Shown here: in pieces, positions 22,331 through 34,800 of the stretch
Layout of the letters: the number at the start of each line of letters is the position of its first letter
Numbering within the stretch: the first letter of the stretch is position 1
Assembly (NCBI GenBank): GCA_946965045.2
Contig: OX337235.1
Coordinates: 1,240,001-1,304,000, forward strand
Origin: Epithemia pelagica
Taxonomy: Eukaryota > Bacillariophyta > Bacillariophyceae > Surirellales > Surirellaceae
Direction: 5' to 3'
Length of the DNA stretch: 64,000 nucleotides
The notes under the pieces: generated by a model
Seen by the model: only the letters and a program-made list of their open reading frames with translations
Database searches by the model: none
Told to the model about the DNA's origin: nothing
Position numbers and translations under genes: made by a program

Positions 22331-23832
22331 GATGGTTTTGGTCGTTCTACAAGAGGGTTTTCCAAAGATTTAAAGCAACGGGGCGAGACGGAGAATGATT
22401 CTAATATTATCAAACACTGTGCATCCGAACTCACAACGACACCTCCAATCTCTCATGGCTGGTCGTCGTCGTCTCGATTGGGAAATTCTCAACCTCTCCA
22501 ACGATCTTTGGTTCGCACCCGTTTCCCGTTTGGTTCCGGCGCGTGTGGTTGGACGACCGGCCATGATGTGTTGCCAGGAATGCGAACTGTTGCGAATCCT
22601 GAAACTGTCGTGATTCTGGATTCATTACGGAAGAGTGACAGATCCAGTTTCGGTACAAATGTCGCAGTTGGGGACACGTCGAATGTAGACATATGACGAA
22701 AACAGTACCTGGCATGACGTGGAAGAATGATTCGCCATGACGTGGATACTTCATTCTGTGAACTTTTCATTGCCCCAAAGCCCAGAGGACAGAGGATCTC
22801 TGGATCTTTTGGCAGACGTTGGCAGTTGGCAGTAGTCGGCACCTGCATGCGCATGTTCCATTGGCAATTGGCAATTGGCAGCTGCCGTGTGATTGCCTCT
22901 TGTCTCTTGTTGTCCAACGGGACGGAGAGGAGTACCATCTGCATCGAACAACAGACCCGTGACAATGGTCTCCGTCGTGTGCCCTGACTGGCCTTCTCTC
23001 TCTGTTCTCTCTCTCTTGCTTGGAGCCAACCACAAACCACCAACAGAGGTTTCGGCAGATGTGTAGAGTGTAGAATGGCCCGAGCTGTGTCGTAGATGAG
23101 CAGGAGCAGGAGGGTGTCTGTGGTTGGGGGCCAACAGCCAACAACCAACAGCCAACAGCATTCGTTGAATGACACCTGGAATCTTGTTGTAGGAGTACAT
23201 CATACATTCGTTGAATGACATATAATAATAATGGTGACACCCTAGTTGTCGTCCCCCAAGCATGTCGCACCCCAATGGAAACACAAACGTAATTGCGAAC
23301 CACGAGATGTTGATGGATGGGTGGTGTATGTTGCTCTGTGATTGCGAAGCGTCTCCTTGACAACCCCTCCTTTGCAGAGAACCACAAGGAATGCAGGAAA
23401 CGCGACGAATGCTGCAGCAGCAGCAGGATCCGGAATGATGTCGTGGGTCATGCCATGCAATTGCAACATTGGTCTCTATGATGCAGGTAGAGGAGAATGG
23501 CCATCACGATGATGCGGTTGCCGTTGGTCAATCATCATCCCCATGTCAGTAGATCGTTCCTTTGATTATGAATCGATGCTCTCCAGGAAAGTAGGAAATT
23601 TTATAGATGATCTAACAAGAATAGTGATCTAACCTTATGATACTAGATGCTGCAGTTCCTAGAGAGAGAGAGAGAGGATGTCTCGAGTCGTTGTTGTTGT
23701 TGTTGTTGTGATCTAAAAAGGCCTGGAGGATGGGTCCATGGATTCTTTGTGCAAATGAAATGTGTAAAGGAATGGGTTCGTGTTGTCCCATTCACGTCTC
23801 AAGCTCTCCTGTAGGATCCAGAAGAGCGGAGG
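22331..23832. other. 1.5-kb intergenic region between tandem bestrophins
   Basis: Contains the 5' flank of bestrophin A and the 3' flank of B. It holds short TTGGCAA/TTGGCAG iterations near 22816-22880, their complements (CCAACAG) near 23130-23160, a 16-bp direct repeat (23159 and 23205), a GA run near 23661, and a GTT run near 23690-23710. Open frames here have no domain. Confidence 0.55.
23159..23220. repeat. 16-bp direct repeat pair
   Basis: CATTCGTTGAATGACA occurs exactly at 23159-23174 and 23205-23220. Each copy contains the small palindrome ATTC-GTT-GAAT. Confidence 0.85.
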
Positions 23833-25525
23833 TTACTTGCGGTCGGTTGCTTCAAACGATGACGTACTGGTTCGAGAGACCATGGGTGGTGGCGGTGCGG
23901 GTCCCCTTCTCAATGGCGCAGCCGCACCGGTATTTGAAGCATGGTGGTTGTTATTGTTGTTGTGGTTGTTGCTGGAGGTGCTGGTCGAAGATGACAGGGG
24001 TACGACGGTCGTCCAAAATTGATGCGCCAAATGACGATCGGAAATTTCTTGAATCCGTCGTCGATTGTAAATCAAATCCTTGTGTCGCGATTCCGACCGT
24101 CGCAAAATGGCTTGGGTATCCTTGTAAAAGCCCGCCACCATGGAATCCAAATCCAAATCGTTGCGTTCATGACCAAAGGGATTTTCAATTTCACACACCA
24201 TACTTTCCATACCCCAGACCGCAAAGGCCACGAGATTGGCCAAGACAATGGCCCACCAGCCATAATAATTGGCACCGTGCAGGGGAAACAGGAGGAGCCA
24301 CAAAATCATAAAAAAGCGCAATTGCAACACATAGGATAAGGGCAAGGGTGTATTGGCAATGCGTTCGCAGGAACCAAGGGCATCGCTCATGACCGCCAAA
24401 CAAGAGGTATTAATGACACCGAGTTGATATTCCGACAATTTGCCGGCTTCGGCTTGTTGTTCGAGATAATGCGACAGCACGTCTTGACAAAAGAGGGGCA
24501 TGTGATCGGAATGTTGAATATTGGCAATGTCTTGATGACATAGCGGCAATCCCAAACTTTGACAATCGCGACGAATGTCATGTTCCTTGAGCAAATGCAA
24601 TTTGCAAGCCACGGCAAAGGCCGTGACGAAATGAATGGCCCGGGCTCGATCCAAGACATCGTCCTCACACAACACCTTGACATGAGCACAGACCAAACGA
24701 GTAAAGTCCCGACTGACTTCGCGCATTCTGTGTGGGCCATCCGAATTGACCATAAACAAGAAGAAAACAACGACGAAACAAGTGCACAACAAATGTATCA
24801 GAACATACAACAAGACTGTGCAAATCTGATCCGTCGTTGTCGACTGTGCTGTCTTACCGTCCCCACACTTTGCGTCCTTCCCAAAAGCGATCGTAGGCTT
24901 GATTGGCTCGAAAACTGAGTAGTAAAAACAAACCGAGCGAAAAGCCTCGCAAATCCATGTCTTCGTGCAACATGAAATCTTCGGAACAAAATTGTGCATC
25001 GTCCACATCGGCTGGACTGCCACACAAATTGGTAAATCGGGCCAACAAAACGACTGCGGCATTGTACAGCCACAGCAGATACAAAATTTCACGATTTGTT
25101 TCGGGAAACCAGGCTCCGAGCGGAGGTTCCCACCATCGATGCGTGGGATCGTAGGTGACATTGTGATTGGACGGGCGAACTTCTTCCTTGCCCTGTTTGA
25201 AGTTATTCATACCACCAATCACGGACGAGGATTTGGTTTCCGACGACGACGATTCGGCTTCGTCGCCGCCACCGCGTGAATCATCATTGTCCTCCTGATC
25301 GTCCTCGTCACGATCGTCATCCAAACTTCCACCCCCTCCGGCTGTGGTGGTGGATGTGGACACCACTTCTTCTTCCTGTGTTCCACTATTGTAGCCTCGT
25401 CGAGTAGTTCCACCTCGAAAATCCGATGGTTGTCGCTGCCGTCTCGACTTGTGATGATGATGGTGGTGCTTGAGAATGAGCGGTACGGACGATTCTTCTT
25501 CGACAGTTGTCACGGGGGATGACAT
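23833..25525 (-). CDS. bestrophin-type anion channel B
   Basis: Two exons, 520 aa: 25525-24858 and 24727-23833, separated by a 130-bp intron. The donor (GTAAG) falls at the same codon and phase as in bestrophin A. I start at ATG 25523-25525; a longer frame begins only with TTG. The core is highly similar to A: FRANQAYDRFWEGRKVWGR, the LPLCHQDIANIQHS loop, SYVLQLRFFMILWLLLFPLHGA, and GMESMVCEIENPFGH. The N-terminal tail differs: about 120 residues with His, Asp and Glu runs (DDRDEDDQEDNDDSRGGGDE). The C-terminal tail is Ser/Asn/Pro-rich. A conserved channel with divergent tails suggests separate regulation or targeting after a local duplication. Role as for A. Confidence 0.9.
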
Positions 25526-26801
25526 GGTTGGTGCTGCTCTTGAACGATGACAATGATGATTTTCTTTCACAAGAGGAGCTGATGCGGGGTCCAAAAATCT
25601 GCTTTTCTTTGTTTTCTTTCGTCGTCCCAAAGAATTTGACAGGCAACCAAATCAATAAACTGCTGCTGCTGGACAGTGACGAGTCTCTCTCACTAGAGAG
25701 ATTGTGAGAATATGATTCCTGTAATGTTTCGATAGTTCTATCTGTACTCTAGGAATAGACAAGATAGCGAGAGAAGCTAGATCTCTCTGCAGTAGCCAAA
25801 AGATCCCAGAGACTGCATGTGCACTTGCTTCAGTTGTCTTTCGCTGTTGTTGTTTGATTGAAGTGCCTTCGTCGTTCCACTTCTCTACGACATGGGCCAT
25901 CTTTTGGCCATTGGTCTTGGTCCCCACAAATTGATCCAACCACAGCCGAACACCCAACCTCCTTACTAAAGTTTGTACTAGTGTACTACAGTGTACTATG
26001 GTGGCACCTGCGTGACACCTGGACCACCAACAAAAGCAGCTGCGAGGAGACGTGTCCCAAAAGGATCTGACGTGGGACGTGAGGGTTCGGACCAATGGGA
26101 CACGTCCCAGGCATCTGGTATACCGGTAACACTCTTTCCGAACTGCGAACAATTGCGTTCGGGTTTTCTGAACTATGCACTCTATACTTTGGGGTAGAGA
26201 ACGCTTTAATTCTATTCTCACAAAATGATCCCTCGACCAGCTTGCAAATTTCTCATTTCGTGCTTGTATCGTGTCTATTCTTATTTCTTTTTCTCCATGC
26301 AGTGCACCAGAGTGTATAGAGAGTCCCTGTTGGAACTATCTTTGCACAGCAAGACGCAATTCCGATCGACAGTCAGAGGAGACTGTAGAGTTCTGGAACC
26401 ATGTTTGCACCAATTCGCAATTCTGATCGACAATCAGGGAGGAGATTGTAGAGTTCTGGAACCTTGTTTGCAGCAATTCGCAATTCCGATCTACCGTTCG
26501 TGGAACATCCAGATAGTTGATAACCGGTGATCAAACTGGTCGATCGTTTCGAAAAGGAAAAATTAACAACGCTTATCCTTGGTGCAAAACGTTGTTGTAG
26601 TTCGACAGTAAGAGTAGTTTTTTGATTTCCGCGAGACACTAACTCAGAAGAGCAGTACAACGACTGGACACCCACCCACCTCTATCGGACAAGAGTTGTA
26701 CCGATTCTGTGGTTGGCATGGCATAACGAAATGGGCAAAAGTCACACATCGCGGCATTTTTTTATGTAGTAGAGACGGGAATGGTCCATTTCGTTCTGCT
26801 G
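25526..26801. other. intergenic, includes a 63-bp tandem repeat
   Basis: Contains the 5' flank of bestrophin B and the 3' flank of the IPK1 gene. The 63-bp repeat at 26331-26496 is described separately. No further gene is seen. Confidence 0.55.
26331..26496. repeat. 63-bp tandem repeat, about 2.6 copies
   Basis: Units start at 26331, 26394 and 26457 with TGGAAC(C/T)-type openings and share TTTGCA, GCAATTC and GATCGACA blocks. The period is exactly 21 codons, so the repeat is open in more than one frame on both strands, but no supporting gene features exist. Confidence 0.8.
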
Positions 26802-29153
26802 TTACCCAAGGCCCTTGAACAAGTCTTCTTTGGACTGTCGTGTCGCTAGTTTGTGTGCCGGTTTGGCATCGCAATCAATCGCCTTGATAGAGTAGGCAAT
26901 CCACCAACCTTGATGGTGGTTGTCATTGTGTCTTGTTGTTGATGTTGATGGTTTTTGGTCGTTTGGTGCTTTGCCATTTCTTGTGGGAGGAGGCGCATAG
27001 TACAACCATCCCGGTCTCTCGTTGGTTTGGAGACTCTCGTGCGCGGGAAGCCCATCCAACCGAAACCCAGAGGCGTCGTCGTCGTCGTCGTTACTGCAAT
27101 GGGTTGCTGCTGCTGCTGTTGCTGTAGCAGGAAACATGTGCAAACGGACAAAACAACTGACATCGCACATGGCCAAGGAGAACAACCACACTTGCAAGAG
27201 GTAGACGGTTTCGGCCACACCCAATTGTCCAATCCACTCCAAACACTTGGCATAGGCTTGATCGAGTACTTTGGGATCTCGCTGTTGTTGTGACGGTTGT
27301 CGAGACTTGTCGTTGTCATATAAGTCTTGAATCAAACACAGCAGGGCATGGAGTGCCCTCGTTCCATGCGTTTCCGTAGTCGAGGAGGACTTGGAACTGG
27401 AATCCAATGGTGGTCGGTGCTGCTGCTGTTGCAAGTGATGCGGAAAGGGAATAGGGCAGTGTTTGACAAGTTTGGGAGGATTGTGTTCCAACCAACACGA
27501 TGAATCGTTGGGCGGCGGTACAAAGGATGACGATGATAATGACTGGGCAACGTTGGGATGGCTCGTGTGGGTGGTTGTTTCGGGGAACCACCCAGGATCC
27601 GAATTACGATCACCGGCAACCAGTTGATTAATCAGTTGTTGGGCGTAACGTTCCACGGCGGCGGACACATCCTCCTCCAACAAATCATCCAAGGACGGTG
27701 TTGCTAGTAATGATAGTAAATGGCGGTACAAGAGAATGGCACCATCCGCATCAATCCAATCCAATTCTTGAAGGGTCAACAATTTCGACAACCATGGTTC
27801 TCGTACCAAAATCTCGGCCACAATCGCCAGGACCCGCGAGACATGGTCGTCGTCGTCCTCTGGAGTGTGTGGTGGAGTTGCATCCTCCTCTCGAGGAGCA
27901 AGTGGCAGTGGCAGGGCATGTGGCGTGTCCTTCGCTCCGGAATGATTCTCGCGATTCTTGTTGCTCCTAGTATTATTAGTAGGTGTACCACCACGCCACA
28001 TTCGTAAATTGTTGCCCGGACAGTCCCTCAAATCGTCCAGGGCTTGTCGAATTTGAGCACGATTGTTGGAAAAGAGCTTTTGCGGATCGTACCGACTCCC
28101 GTTTGTGGTAGTAGTAGTTGTGGCTGGCGGGGGTGCTCTCGTACTAGTACTGCCTTGTGGTTGTTGTGGTTGTTGTTGTTGTTGCTGTTTTTGTCGTTGC
28201 AAGAGTTGAAATCGCGAGGCAGTATACTTGATGCGATGGTGAGGATGAATCAAGGGCGAATAGGGACGATAGCCTGCCTTGGGTTTGAGTTCCACGGACC
28301 AAAACGTGGAGCATGACGACATGGTAAACAACGACGAGTTTTTGGGTGTGGTGTGGCAGAGATTAGTACTACTCCACAACGGACGCCGATAATCGTACCA
28401 CAACTCCACCGTCACGGTTCGTTCTGGTTGGTTCGATGGTTCGTTTCCTCGTCCTTGTTTCTGGAACAATGTCCATTCTCCTGGACGCTGTCGATGAGCC
28501 GGAATTTTGCCACTGGTCACCGCCTGGGTATACAAGGCATGGGCCAAGGCACACCACGGTTTTACAGAGGACCGCTGTGATGGTAATGATGATGATTCTG
28601 TGGCTGCCACCAGTGTCCAGGTCCAGGAATGGACCGGTACATCAACATAGGGGGACAAGGCGGGGACGACCAAATCACGGACATGATCCAGGAGACTCGT
28701 ACTATTCGTCGTTGAGTTGCGGCTGCTTTTGGAACTTGTTGTCCTTGTCCTTGCATCTTGTTCCAGAAGGACCGAGCCAGACTGAAACAATGATGCAGCT
28801 TGCATCAAATCATGCTTGTTCCATCGCATCAACCAATGCGGATGAGGTTCCAAGGATATTGCTTCTTCTTGTTGTTGGTGGTGGTGGTGGTGGTGTCGAT
28901 TGTCCTTGCGTTTGGGATCCCACAGTGGTGTCGCGTCGTCGGAGGAGGATGGTGCATAGGAAAACAAGACATGACGACCACCTTCCGCCATGTATTCCCA
29001 ATCACTCGATCGCAACACTAGTCGCTGGTGTTGTCGTAGCCACGCAGCATCCTTGGGTTCTCCTGGATGTTGCAGGATAGTATTCACCTCCACCACCACC
29101 TCCGCCACCACCACAGCCTCGTCATTTGGAGGCATGGCATCGTGTGGGTGCAT
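26802..29153 (-). CDS. IPK1: inositol-pentakisphosphate 2-kinase
   Basis: Single exon, 783 aa from ATG 29151-29153. The frame runs up to another ATG at 29423, but the later start places the first motif near the N-terminus as in other family members. Diagnostic blocks in order: DWEYMAEGGRHVLFSY (nucleotide-binding strand), VELKPKAGYRPYSP near residue 290, SRYDPQKLFS near 355 with CPGNNLRMW after it, a long helix LSKLLTLQELDWIDADGAILLY, and a C-terminal SLAMCDVSCFVRL strand. These match the ExKPK and RYxPxxLFS motifs of Ins(1,3,4,5,6)P5 2-kinase, which makes phytate (InsP6). The protein is much longer than typical family members because of low-complexity inserts (His, Gln, Thr and Asp runs) between conserved blocks. 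Confidence 0.9.
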   Translation of the reverse strand: MHPHDAMPPNDEAVVVAEVVVEVNTILQHPGEPKDAAWLRQHQRLVLRSSDWEYMAEGGRHVLFSYAPSSSDDATPLWDPKRKDNRHHHHHHQQQEEAISLEPHPHWLMRWNKHDLMQAASLFQSGSVLLEQDARTRTTSSKSSRNSTTNSTSLLDHVRDLVVPALSPYVDVPVHSWTWTLVAATESSSLPSQRSSVKPWCALAHALYTQAVTSGKIPAHRQRPGEWTLFQKQGRGNEPSNQPERTVTVELWYDYRRPLWSSTNLCHTTPKNSSLFTMSSCSTFWSVELKPKAGYRPYSPLIHPHHRIKYTASRFQLLQRQKQQQQQQPQQPQGSTSTRAPPPATTTTTTNGSRYDPQKLFSNNRAQIRQALDDLRDCPGNNLRMWRGGTPTNNTRSNKNRENHSGAKDTPHALPLPLAPREEDATPPHTPEDDDDHVSRVLAIVAEILVREPWLSKLLTLQELDWIDADGAILLYRHLLSLLATPSLDDLLEEDVSAAVERYAQQLINQLVAGDRNSDPGWFPETTTHTSHPNVAQSLSSSSFVPPPNDSSCWLEHNPPKLVKHCPIPFPHHLQQQQHRPPLDSSSKSSSTTETHGTRALHALLCLIQDLYDNDKSRQPSQQQRDPKVLDQAYAKCLEWIGQLGVAETVYLLQVWLFSLAMCDVSCFVRLHMFPATATAAAATHCSNDDDDDASGFRLDGLPAHESLQTNERPGWLYYAPPPTRNGKAPNDQKPSTSTTRHNDNHHQGWWIAYSIKAIDCDAKPAHKLATRQSKEDLFKGLG

Positions 29154-29605
29154 TCTACTGTTATTCCATAGAAAAACACAACATGTTTGCAATTGCTCGT
29201 ATGTATTAGTCTTTCGCCACGTGCCGTTCCGTTCAATCGACGTCTCAATGAAATTAAATTGTCTCTTATCGTTTAGCTTCATCACCCGCTCGATATTACG
29301 GGACTGGATATGATATCCTCTTTTAAGTAAATACTCCCTTTCATTCACTATTACAGAAACCGATGGGATGTACAATGTACAAAAGAATCTTCCCGATTTT
29401 TGTTGCTGCGACCGACAAATCATTCAATAAAGACAACCCCAGTTGCAGTCCGTGTGCTGTGCCAGCACCATTACACAACAATGACGACGACGACAAAAGC
29501 TCGACCTCCACCGTCCACCACCACGACACTATACTCTCCCAACAAGAACAACAATAAGAAGAACCGAAACTCCAACCTGCGGGTATCCAACAAAGAATAA
29601 TACGA
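29154..29605. other. divergent promoter region
   Basis: Separates the IPK1 gene (-) from the unknown gene at 29606 (+). It includes the open but unlikely N-terminal extension of IPK1 (to 29423). No other feature is seen. Confidence 0.55.
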
Positions 29606-31420
29606 ATGAGTCCCTCGGATTCAGCATCTCCCCAGCAACAACCACAATCAACACGACAGGAGGATGGTGCATGGAGACTGGAATTGCGTTCCGTCTGGAT
29701 CTCCCACTTGACAATCTTGTATTCTTTTATCCGCCCGCCCTCGGAGGACACAAGAACAACAACAACCGGCATGCTGAATTGGACGACCGATCGTGACACG
29801 GCCGAGATGCTGGACATTTGGAAAGAACAAAGCAAGGAATGGTTGGTACAAACAAGGAGGAACAACAGGACAAGGATCCAAACGCAGCAACAGCAGGACA
29901 ACGACAACGACGACGACGACTCTCTGGACCGCATTCTCCAAGACGTGATTCAGGAAGCTCACCATGTCGTCGCCCTGCAAAACCAACCACAGCAAGAGGA
30001 CCCAATAGCAAACAAGAAAATTACAAAGAACCTAACGACCGACAAGCCAACTACGGCCGTGTCCTTGTTGTCCTCCTCGTCCTTGTTTGGATCCTCCTCC
30101 ATGAGTTTCTTTGTCTGGTCCGTCGAACAAGAAGCAGCACAGGCCAAAGCAGAAGCCGCAGCCTCCTCGACAGGAGAGGATTCTCGATTTAACTCTTCAT
30201 GGTCGTCGCTCTACTTGTTGCGGGCCTTGTCGACCAAGGTCCAATTCATGGATGATTTGGTTGAGGATTGGACCGAAATTGCGGCCTTTGTTCGTAACCA
30301 ATTGATCCAGTCGGTCACGGACCAGCATGACTCACAAGAACAACAACAAGAACAAGAACGATTTGGATTGGCCCTCAACCTGCATCAAGAATGGTATAGC
30401 AAACTCAAGCAGCAGCAACAAGAACCCTCCTCCGTGCAACAATCGCTCGGGGGGAGAATGGACCTCATGGCCCATGTCTTGGCGGCTACTCAAGCTGCCG
30501 CTGCCCAAGTCGAACCGACAAATCATAATACCGTCGCGAACATTCACAGTCCTACTACTGCAACTACCATCCTATCCGACTTGGTACGCTTGTGGTGGAC
30601 CATGTGGATTGATTATTGGAGTACCCTTCCCTTTGTCTCCTTGGCCTCATGCAAAACATGTCCCAATCGACAGCAACTCTTGGCCAAGGCCTGGACACAC
30701 ATGGTACAACCGCTCCTGCAACAGCAGACCGGCAGTCTCTCAGCAGCAACATCGTTTACCGGGCAGTCGTTTCAGTCTGCCGTGTGGCATCAGGATCCAA
30801 TAGGTCTTTGGTTTCGTGCATGGATTCCTCACAGTGGCATTTCTTCGACTCCCCACAGTAGTATCACTCGTGGTTCTTTAGTCACAACCTCCGAACCAGA
30901 CGACCAAATGGCATGGCTCATTTCGCAACTGGTAGTCTCGGCCATTGGACCACCACCACCAGATTCGGACAATACTGCGAACAACAACGACCACTTGGCG
31001 ACAACAGTACCATTCCCACGGGACATTCGTGCCATGGTCTTGTGGACGCAATGGTTGCTGGTTACTCGATCCTCCCAGTTTCCGTGGCACATGGCACAAG
31101 CACATGGTCCTCCAACTTCTCCTACGAGCATGGACAAGAACCACTCGATCCGGTTGGTCTTTGTGGAACGATTGCTCCAATTGTTGCAGCAGCAACCATG
31201 GGGGACTCAACGTTCCACAAGCTGCGATCTCCATACCTTGTGGTGGCAAGGACTGGAAAGCGTTCTTAATCATGCCAAATACTGCGACACGCACGACGAA
31301 TCCAAATCAGCATCGTCCAATGTCGCGTTGTACCAAGCCCTGCAATCGAAACTGGAACAGTACTATCGCCACAAGAACAAGGACAGTCATTGTTTCCCAT
31401 GGAGTGGCCCCGTGTACTGA
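29606..31420 (+). CDS. unrecognised protein, helical, Gln-rich inserts
   Basis: Single exon, 604 aa from ATG 29606. I do not recognise a family. The sequence alternates probable amphipathic helices (RLELRSVWISHLTILYSF; LVRLWWTMWIDYWSTLPFV; IRAMVLWTQWLLV; RLVFVERLLQLLQQQPWG) with Gln/Asn/Asp tracts. A SLFGSSSMSFFVW segment is followed by an Ala/Glu-rich helix. There is no signal peptide, clear membrane helix or metal-binding pattern. The continuous long frame, Trp-rich conserved-looking helices and tidy ATG favour a real gene. An all-helical scaffold, such as a tethering-complex or nuclear-pore type protein, is possible but unproven. Confidence 0.75.
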   Translation: MSPSDSASPQQQPQSTRQEDGAWRLELRSVWISHLTILYSFIRPPSEDTRTTTTGMLNWTTDRDTAEMLDIWKEQSKEWLVQTRRNNRTRIQTQQQQDNDNDDDDSLDRILQDVIQEAHHVVALQNQPQQEDPIANKKITKNLTTDKPTTAVSLLSSSSLFGSSSMSFFVWSVEQEAAQAKAEAAASSTGEDSRFNSSWSSLYLLRALSTKVQFMDDLVEDWTEIAAFVRNQLIQSVTDQHDSQEQQQEQERFGLALNLHQEWYSKLKQQQQEPSSVQQSLGGRMDLMAHVLAATQAAAAQVEPTNHNTVANIHSPTTATTILSDLVRLWWTMWIDYWSTLPFVSLASCKTCPNRQQLLAKAWTHMVQPLLQQQTGSLSAATSFTGQSFQSAVWHQDPIGLWFRAWIPHSGISSTPHSSITRGSLVTTSEPDDQMAWLISQLVVSAIGPPPPDSDNTANNNDHLATTVPFPRDIRAMVLWTQWLLVTRSSQFPWHMAQAHGPPTSPTSMDKNHSIRLVFVERLLQLLQQQPWGTQRSTSCDLHTLWWQGLESVLNHAKYCDTHDESKSASSNVALYQALQSKLEQYYRHKNKDSHCFPWSGPVY

Positions 31421-31819
31421 TCCAGTCGCATGTACCTCCTCCTACTCCAGACCAGTCCAACGAGAATGACCCAAACAACAACCAGACATTTTCAACCAAC
31501 GCTTGAAGAGCTATAGGACACAACAACGTGCGGAAACACATGAGGCTAAACCTGTTCCGAACCTTTTCCTGGAGAATTGACAAGAGTCTACTCTTGAAGT
31601 TACGTCATGATGTGCGTATGGATGAGTCGTAGTATCTCATGTAGATGCAGCTACAGAGAGAGAACCTGTATGAAATATGAAAGCATCTACCCCGCGAAAA
31701 ATATTCTTATGCTAAGCATCGTACGTGCGATTACCAAAGACTATTGGAGTGTAGTAGTTCAGCAACAAACGTATCATATCCATGATACAAGGATACGCAC
31801 AAACCAACAGAGAAAAATC
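31421..31819. other. intergenic between convergent genes
   Basis: Contains the 3' flanks of the unknown gene and of SCC3; nothing further is seen. Confidence 0.6.
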
Positions 31820-34800
31820 CTAGGTTGAGTGTACTGAACTTTCTTCACCAAACGTTGACTGGGTCGGTGAAGGTTCCGGGTTGTGGCTGCGTGATTCATT
31901 GATCTCCGTGCCACCTTTTGAATCCTCATGACTACCCTCTTCAATCGTCGAACACAAATCCATCCCGTTTCCATCATTGCCATCGTCCTCATCATCCTCT
32001 TCATTTCCTTCAAGTAAAGGCGACAGCTTCTTGAATCGCTTCTTTTGAGTTTGGAGTCGACCACGCCTCGAACTACTATTCAAACTTTGGTTCAAGGAGA
32101 CCGCTAATGAATCATCCCTTGACTTCTCGTCATCATCCTCAACAAGGAATGTACCAAGATTTCCACTTTGCCGGAAAACTGATAGAGATTTCTTATCAAG
32201 TTCTCCCAATTCTAAGTAGTCCGGGTGGTTCCGAAGTTCCACCTCCTTTTCGTTGAAATACTTGCGGAGAAGTTCCACATCCTTTCTGTCTTTTCGGATC
32301 CATGAAAGATATCTGGGCAACAATGCAATGGGTCAGAACAAATCTTGAAAACCAAACAACATAGAACAATTAAGCTCAACGTACTTGCTCAACACCGCTA
32401 AGAATGGCAGTCGTGCACCCAGATAGAGCGGTTCCCCTCCGTGAGGGTCATCCGTCGAGAACGCAAAGCGAACTCCCTCCCGCACAAATCCCACCAAGAC
32501 TGGTTTTAGGCTTGCATCACTCAACTTTCCAACCCCTAACGAGGATGAAAGTCGCTTTGCCTGCTGTTCCAGCAACTCAAACTGAGATGAAAGTCGAGCT
32601 AGTTAGTAAGTCGTTATTCCCAATCCACTCCATATGAACGCGCGTAACGTACCTTGGCCCTGTGATCTTTCTCAGCCTGTTCGAATTCTTCGATTTCCTC
32701 TACTGAAGCGTGTTGACTTTGTGGTTCTTCGGGCTCACTTGTGGCCCATTCTTCGAACGCTTGTCGTAGACAGGCCATATGAGCTTCCAAGAAGCGTACA
32801 GGTTCAACCTATTCAAGATCGGGTCAGAGAGACGAAAATCCAAGAAAAAGCAGACCGGGGAACATACCTTTTTCATGACGCGCGACATTGAAGATATGAT
32901 GGTTGACGCCTCTGTGCCACTACCAGTAATATGAGTGAGAAGCAAACCCGCCTCTCTACGATTCCCTTGTTTCCAATTTCGACAAAGACAGCGGGCGGTT
33001 GGAAGAAGCAAAGCTCTGGCCACATCGTTATTTCCTTCACCCACTCTCAGCTGCACAAGGGACGACAAGTTTGAGATTTTGAGCAAACATATAGTTCTAG
33101 TGGAGTGGCAACGTACCTTTCTTTCTTGACATTGCAGAAAGCGCATTGATCCGCCGATCATATGACTGTCATTTGTCAATGCACAGTCCCGTAAAACAGG
33201 GTCACTGGAGTTCATCCACTCTCTATGAAGCAAGGAGCGGAGGTCACCAGCGACGGCAGCTGCGTGTGACTGAACCGATCGAGCAAAGTCCTTGTGATGG
33301 CGGCTGTAGCTATCGCTTTCTTCATCAACGTGTATCTCGAACGAGTGGCAAAGTAGCCGCATCAGGCTATCTCGCATTGCGACAAAGGCTGTAGTGTTTT
33401 GCCTTTCCTCACCTTCCATATCAAGCTGTTCCTGTAGACGCCAGGCTAATGACTGCAGAAGAAATGAAAGACCGGCCAACACGGATTCCCTTACATGTCC
33501 GTGGAGCTGCTTCGGCGCAGTCTCCCAGATTTCTGGAATTAGCTCAATACCGTGCATGTCTTCACTATCAGAAACAAGTTTCCTGATTTTCAAGTCAGAG
33601 GCAAGGGAAGCACTGACAACCGAGCAGAGCTTTTCTGTACCATTCATCCCATCGGGAAGAAGTTTCGAGAGCGGCCATCGTTTTGTCAGAAGAGACAATC
33701 GTTGCAGACACGAGCTAATAGAGAGTTGCACATTGAGCTGTTCCATGGGATTGTCAATGGCAGATTTTTCTTTCAGCGTAGACATGAGCTGATCACAAAT
33801 TGAAACAGTCAGTTCTTTCAAGCAAACGAGGGACTCGCTACTTCGTGTGTGGTCTCCTTTGGCAAGAAAGGTCAGAGTCAGACAGCAGTTGAATAAGACT
33901 TGTGCGTCTTCCGACGTACGGAAAAGTGACGAGAGTTGGTTTAGCAACTTCGTGAACAGTTTCTTTTGCTGGGACGTGTTGAGAACACTTGCCACTAATA
34001 GGAAAGCAAATCAAACAAATGAGGAACACAATCTCAAATGCAACTGACATGCCTTCCTCTGAACTTACAGAAATATTTTGGGAGGGCTGTCAAACCGCGA
34101 AGGACACCTGCATCGGTGCGGAACGAAGAAAAAAGTTCCGGGAGCGCCTGTAGGGTGGCCACGGTGAACTTTTCCTGGAGTCCTTTCCGACGTTGTGCTT
34201 TCATTTCTCTTGAGGATGGCGCTTCTACGCGATGTGCTGCCAAAAGTGCAGGGTCTACCACAACCTCCAAAGTACCATCGCCAAACTCAGACATTTCTTG
34301 TCCAATACTAGCAACAATGATCTCGAGAAGGACTCGGCGTTGCACTGCATCCACATTTCGTTGGCCTTGGGAAGCAGCCTCTTGTCCACAAGCTTTGAGT
34401 GATTGTAGCATTGCCGAATATTCAAACAGGAGTGAGGCGTGTTCGGGGATACAACGCAGTGAAGACACTACATGACCGACACTATCATAAGGGAGCTTCT
34501 CAAACGGGATATTATTCGCAGAAATACGATGTGTGATCCTGAACCCAAAGCAAGGTGAGATATAATTTGAGTTTGCAACGATGGAATCCATTCTACAATG
34601 ACTTACCAACTTGCAAGAGCAGTAATACGTGCTACGACACCGGCCTCCGAGTGCATCACCTCTGAATCAAAGGCTTCCAGTTGCTCCAGGACAAACACCA
34701 ATGCGGTATGACGGACGGTTGGTGAGGTATCGCTAGCCAACGCCCGATCGTTGATTCGTTTCCATATCTCTTGATCACTAATATCGTCCAGGTACCCATG

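Noticed and set aside
20643-25630. Long plus-strand frames antisense to both bestrophins
   Set aside because: They mirror the coding strand's codon bias, have no domain and cross the introns.
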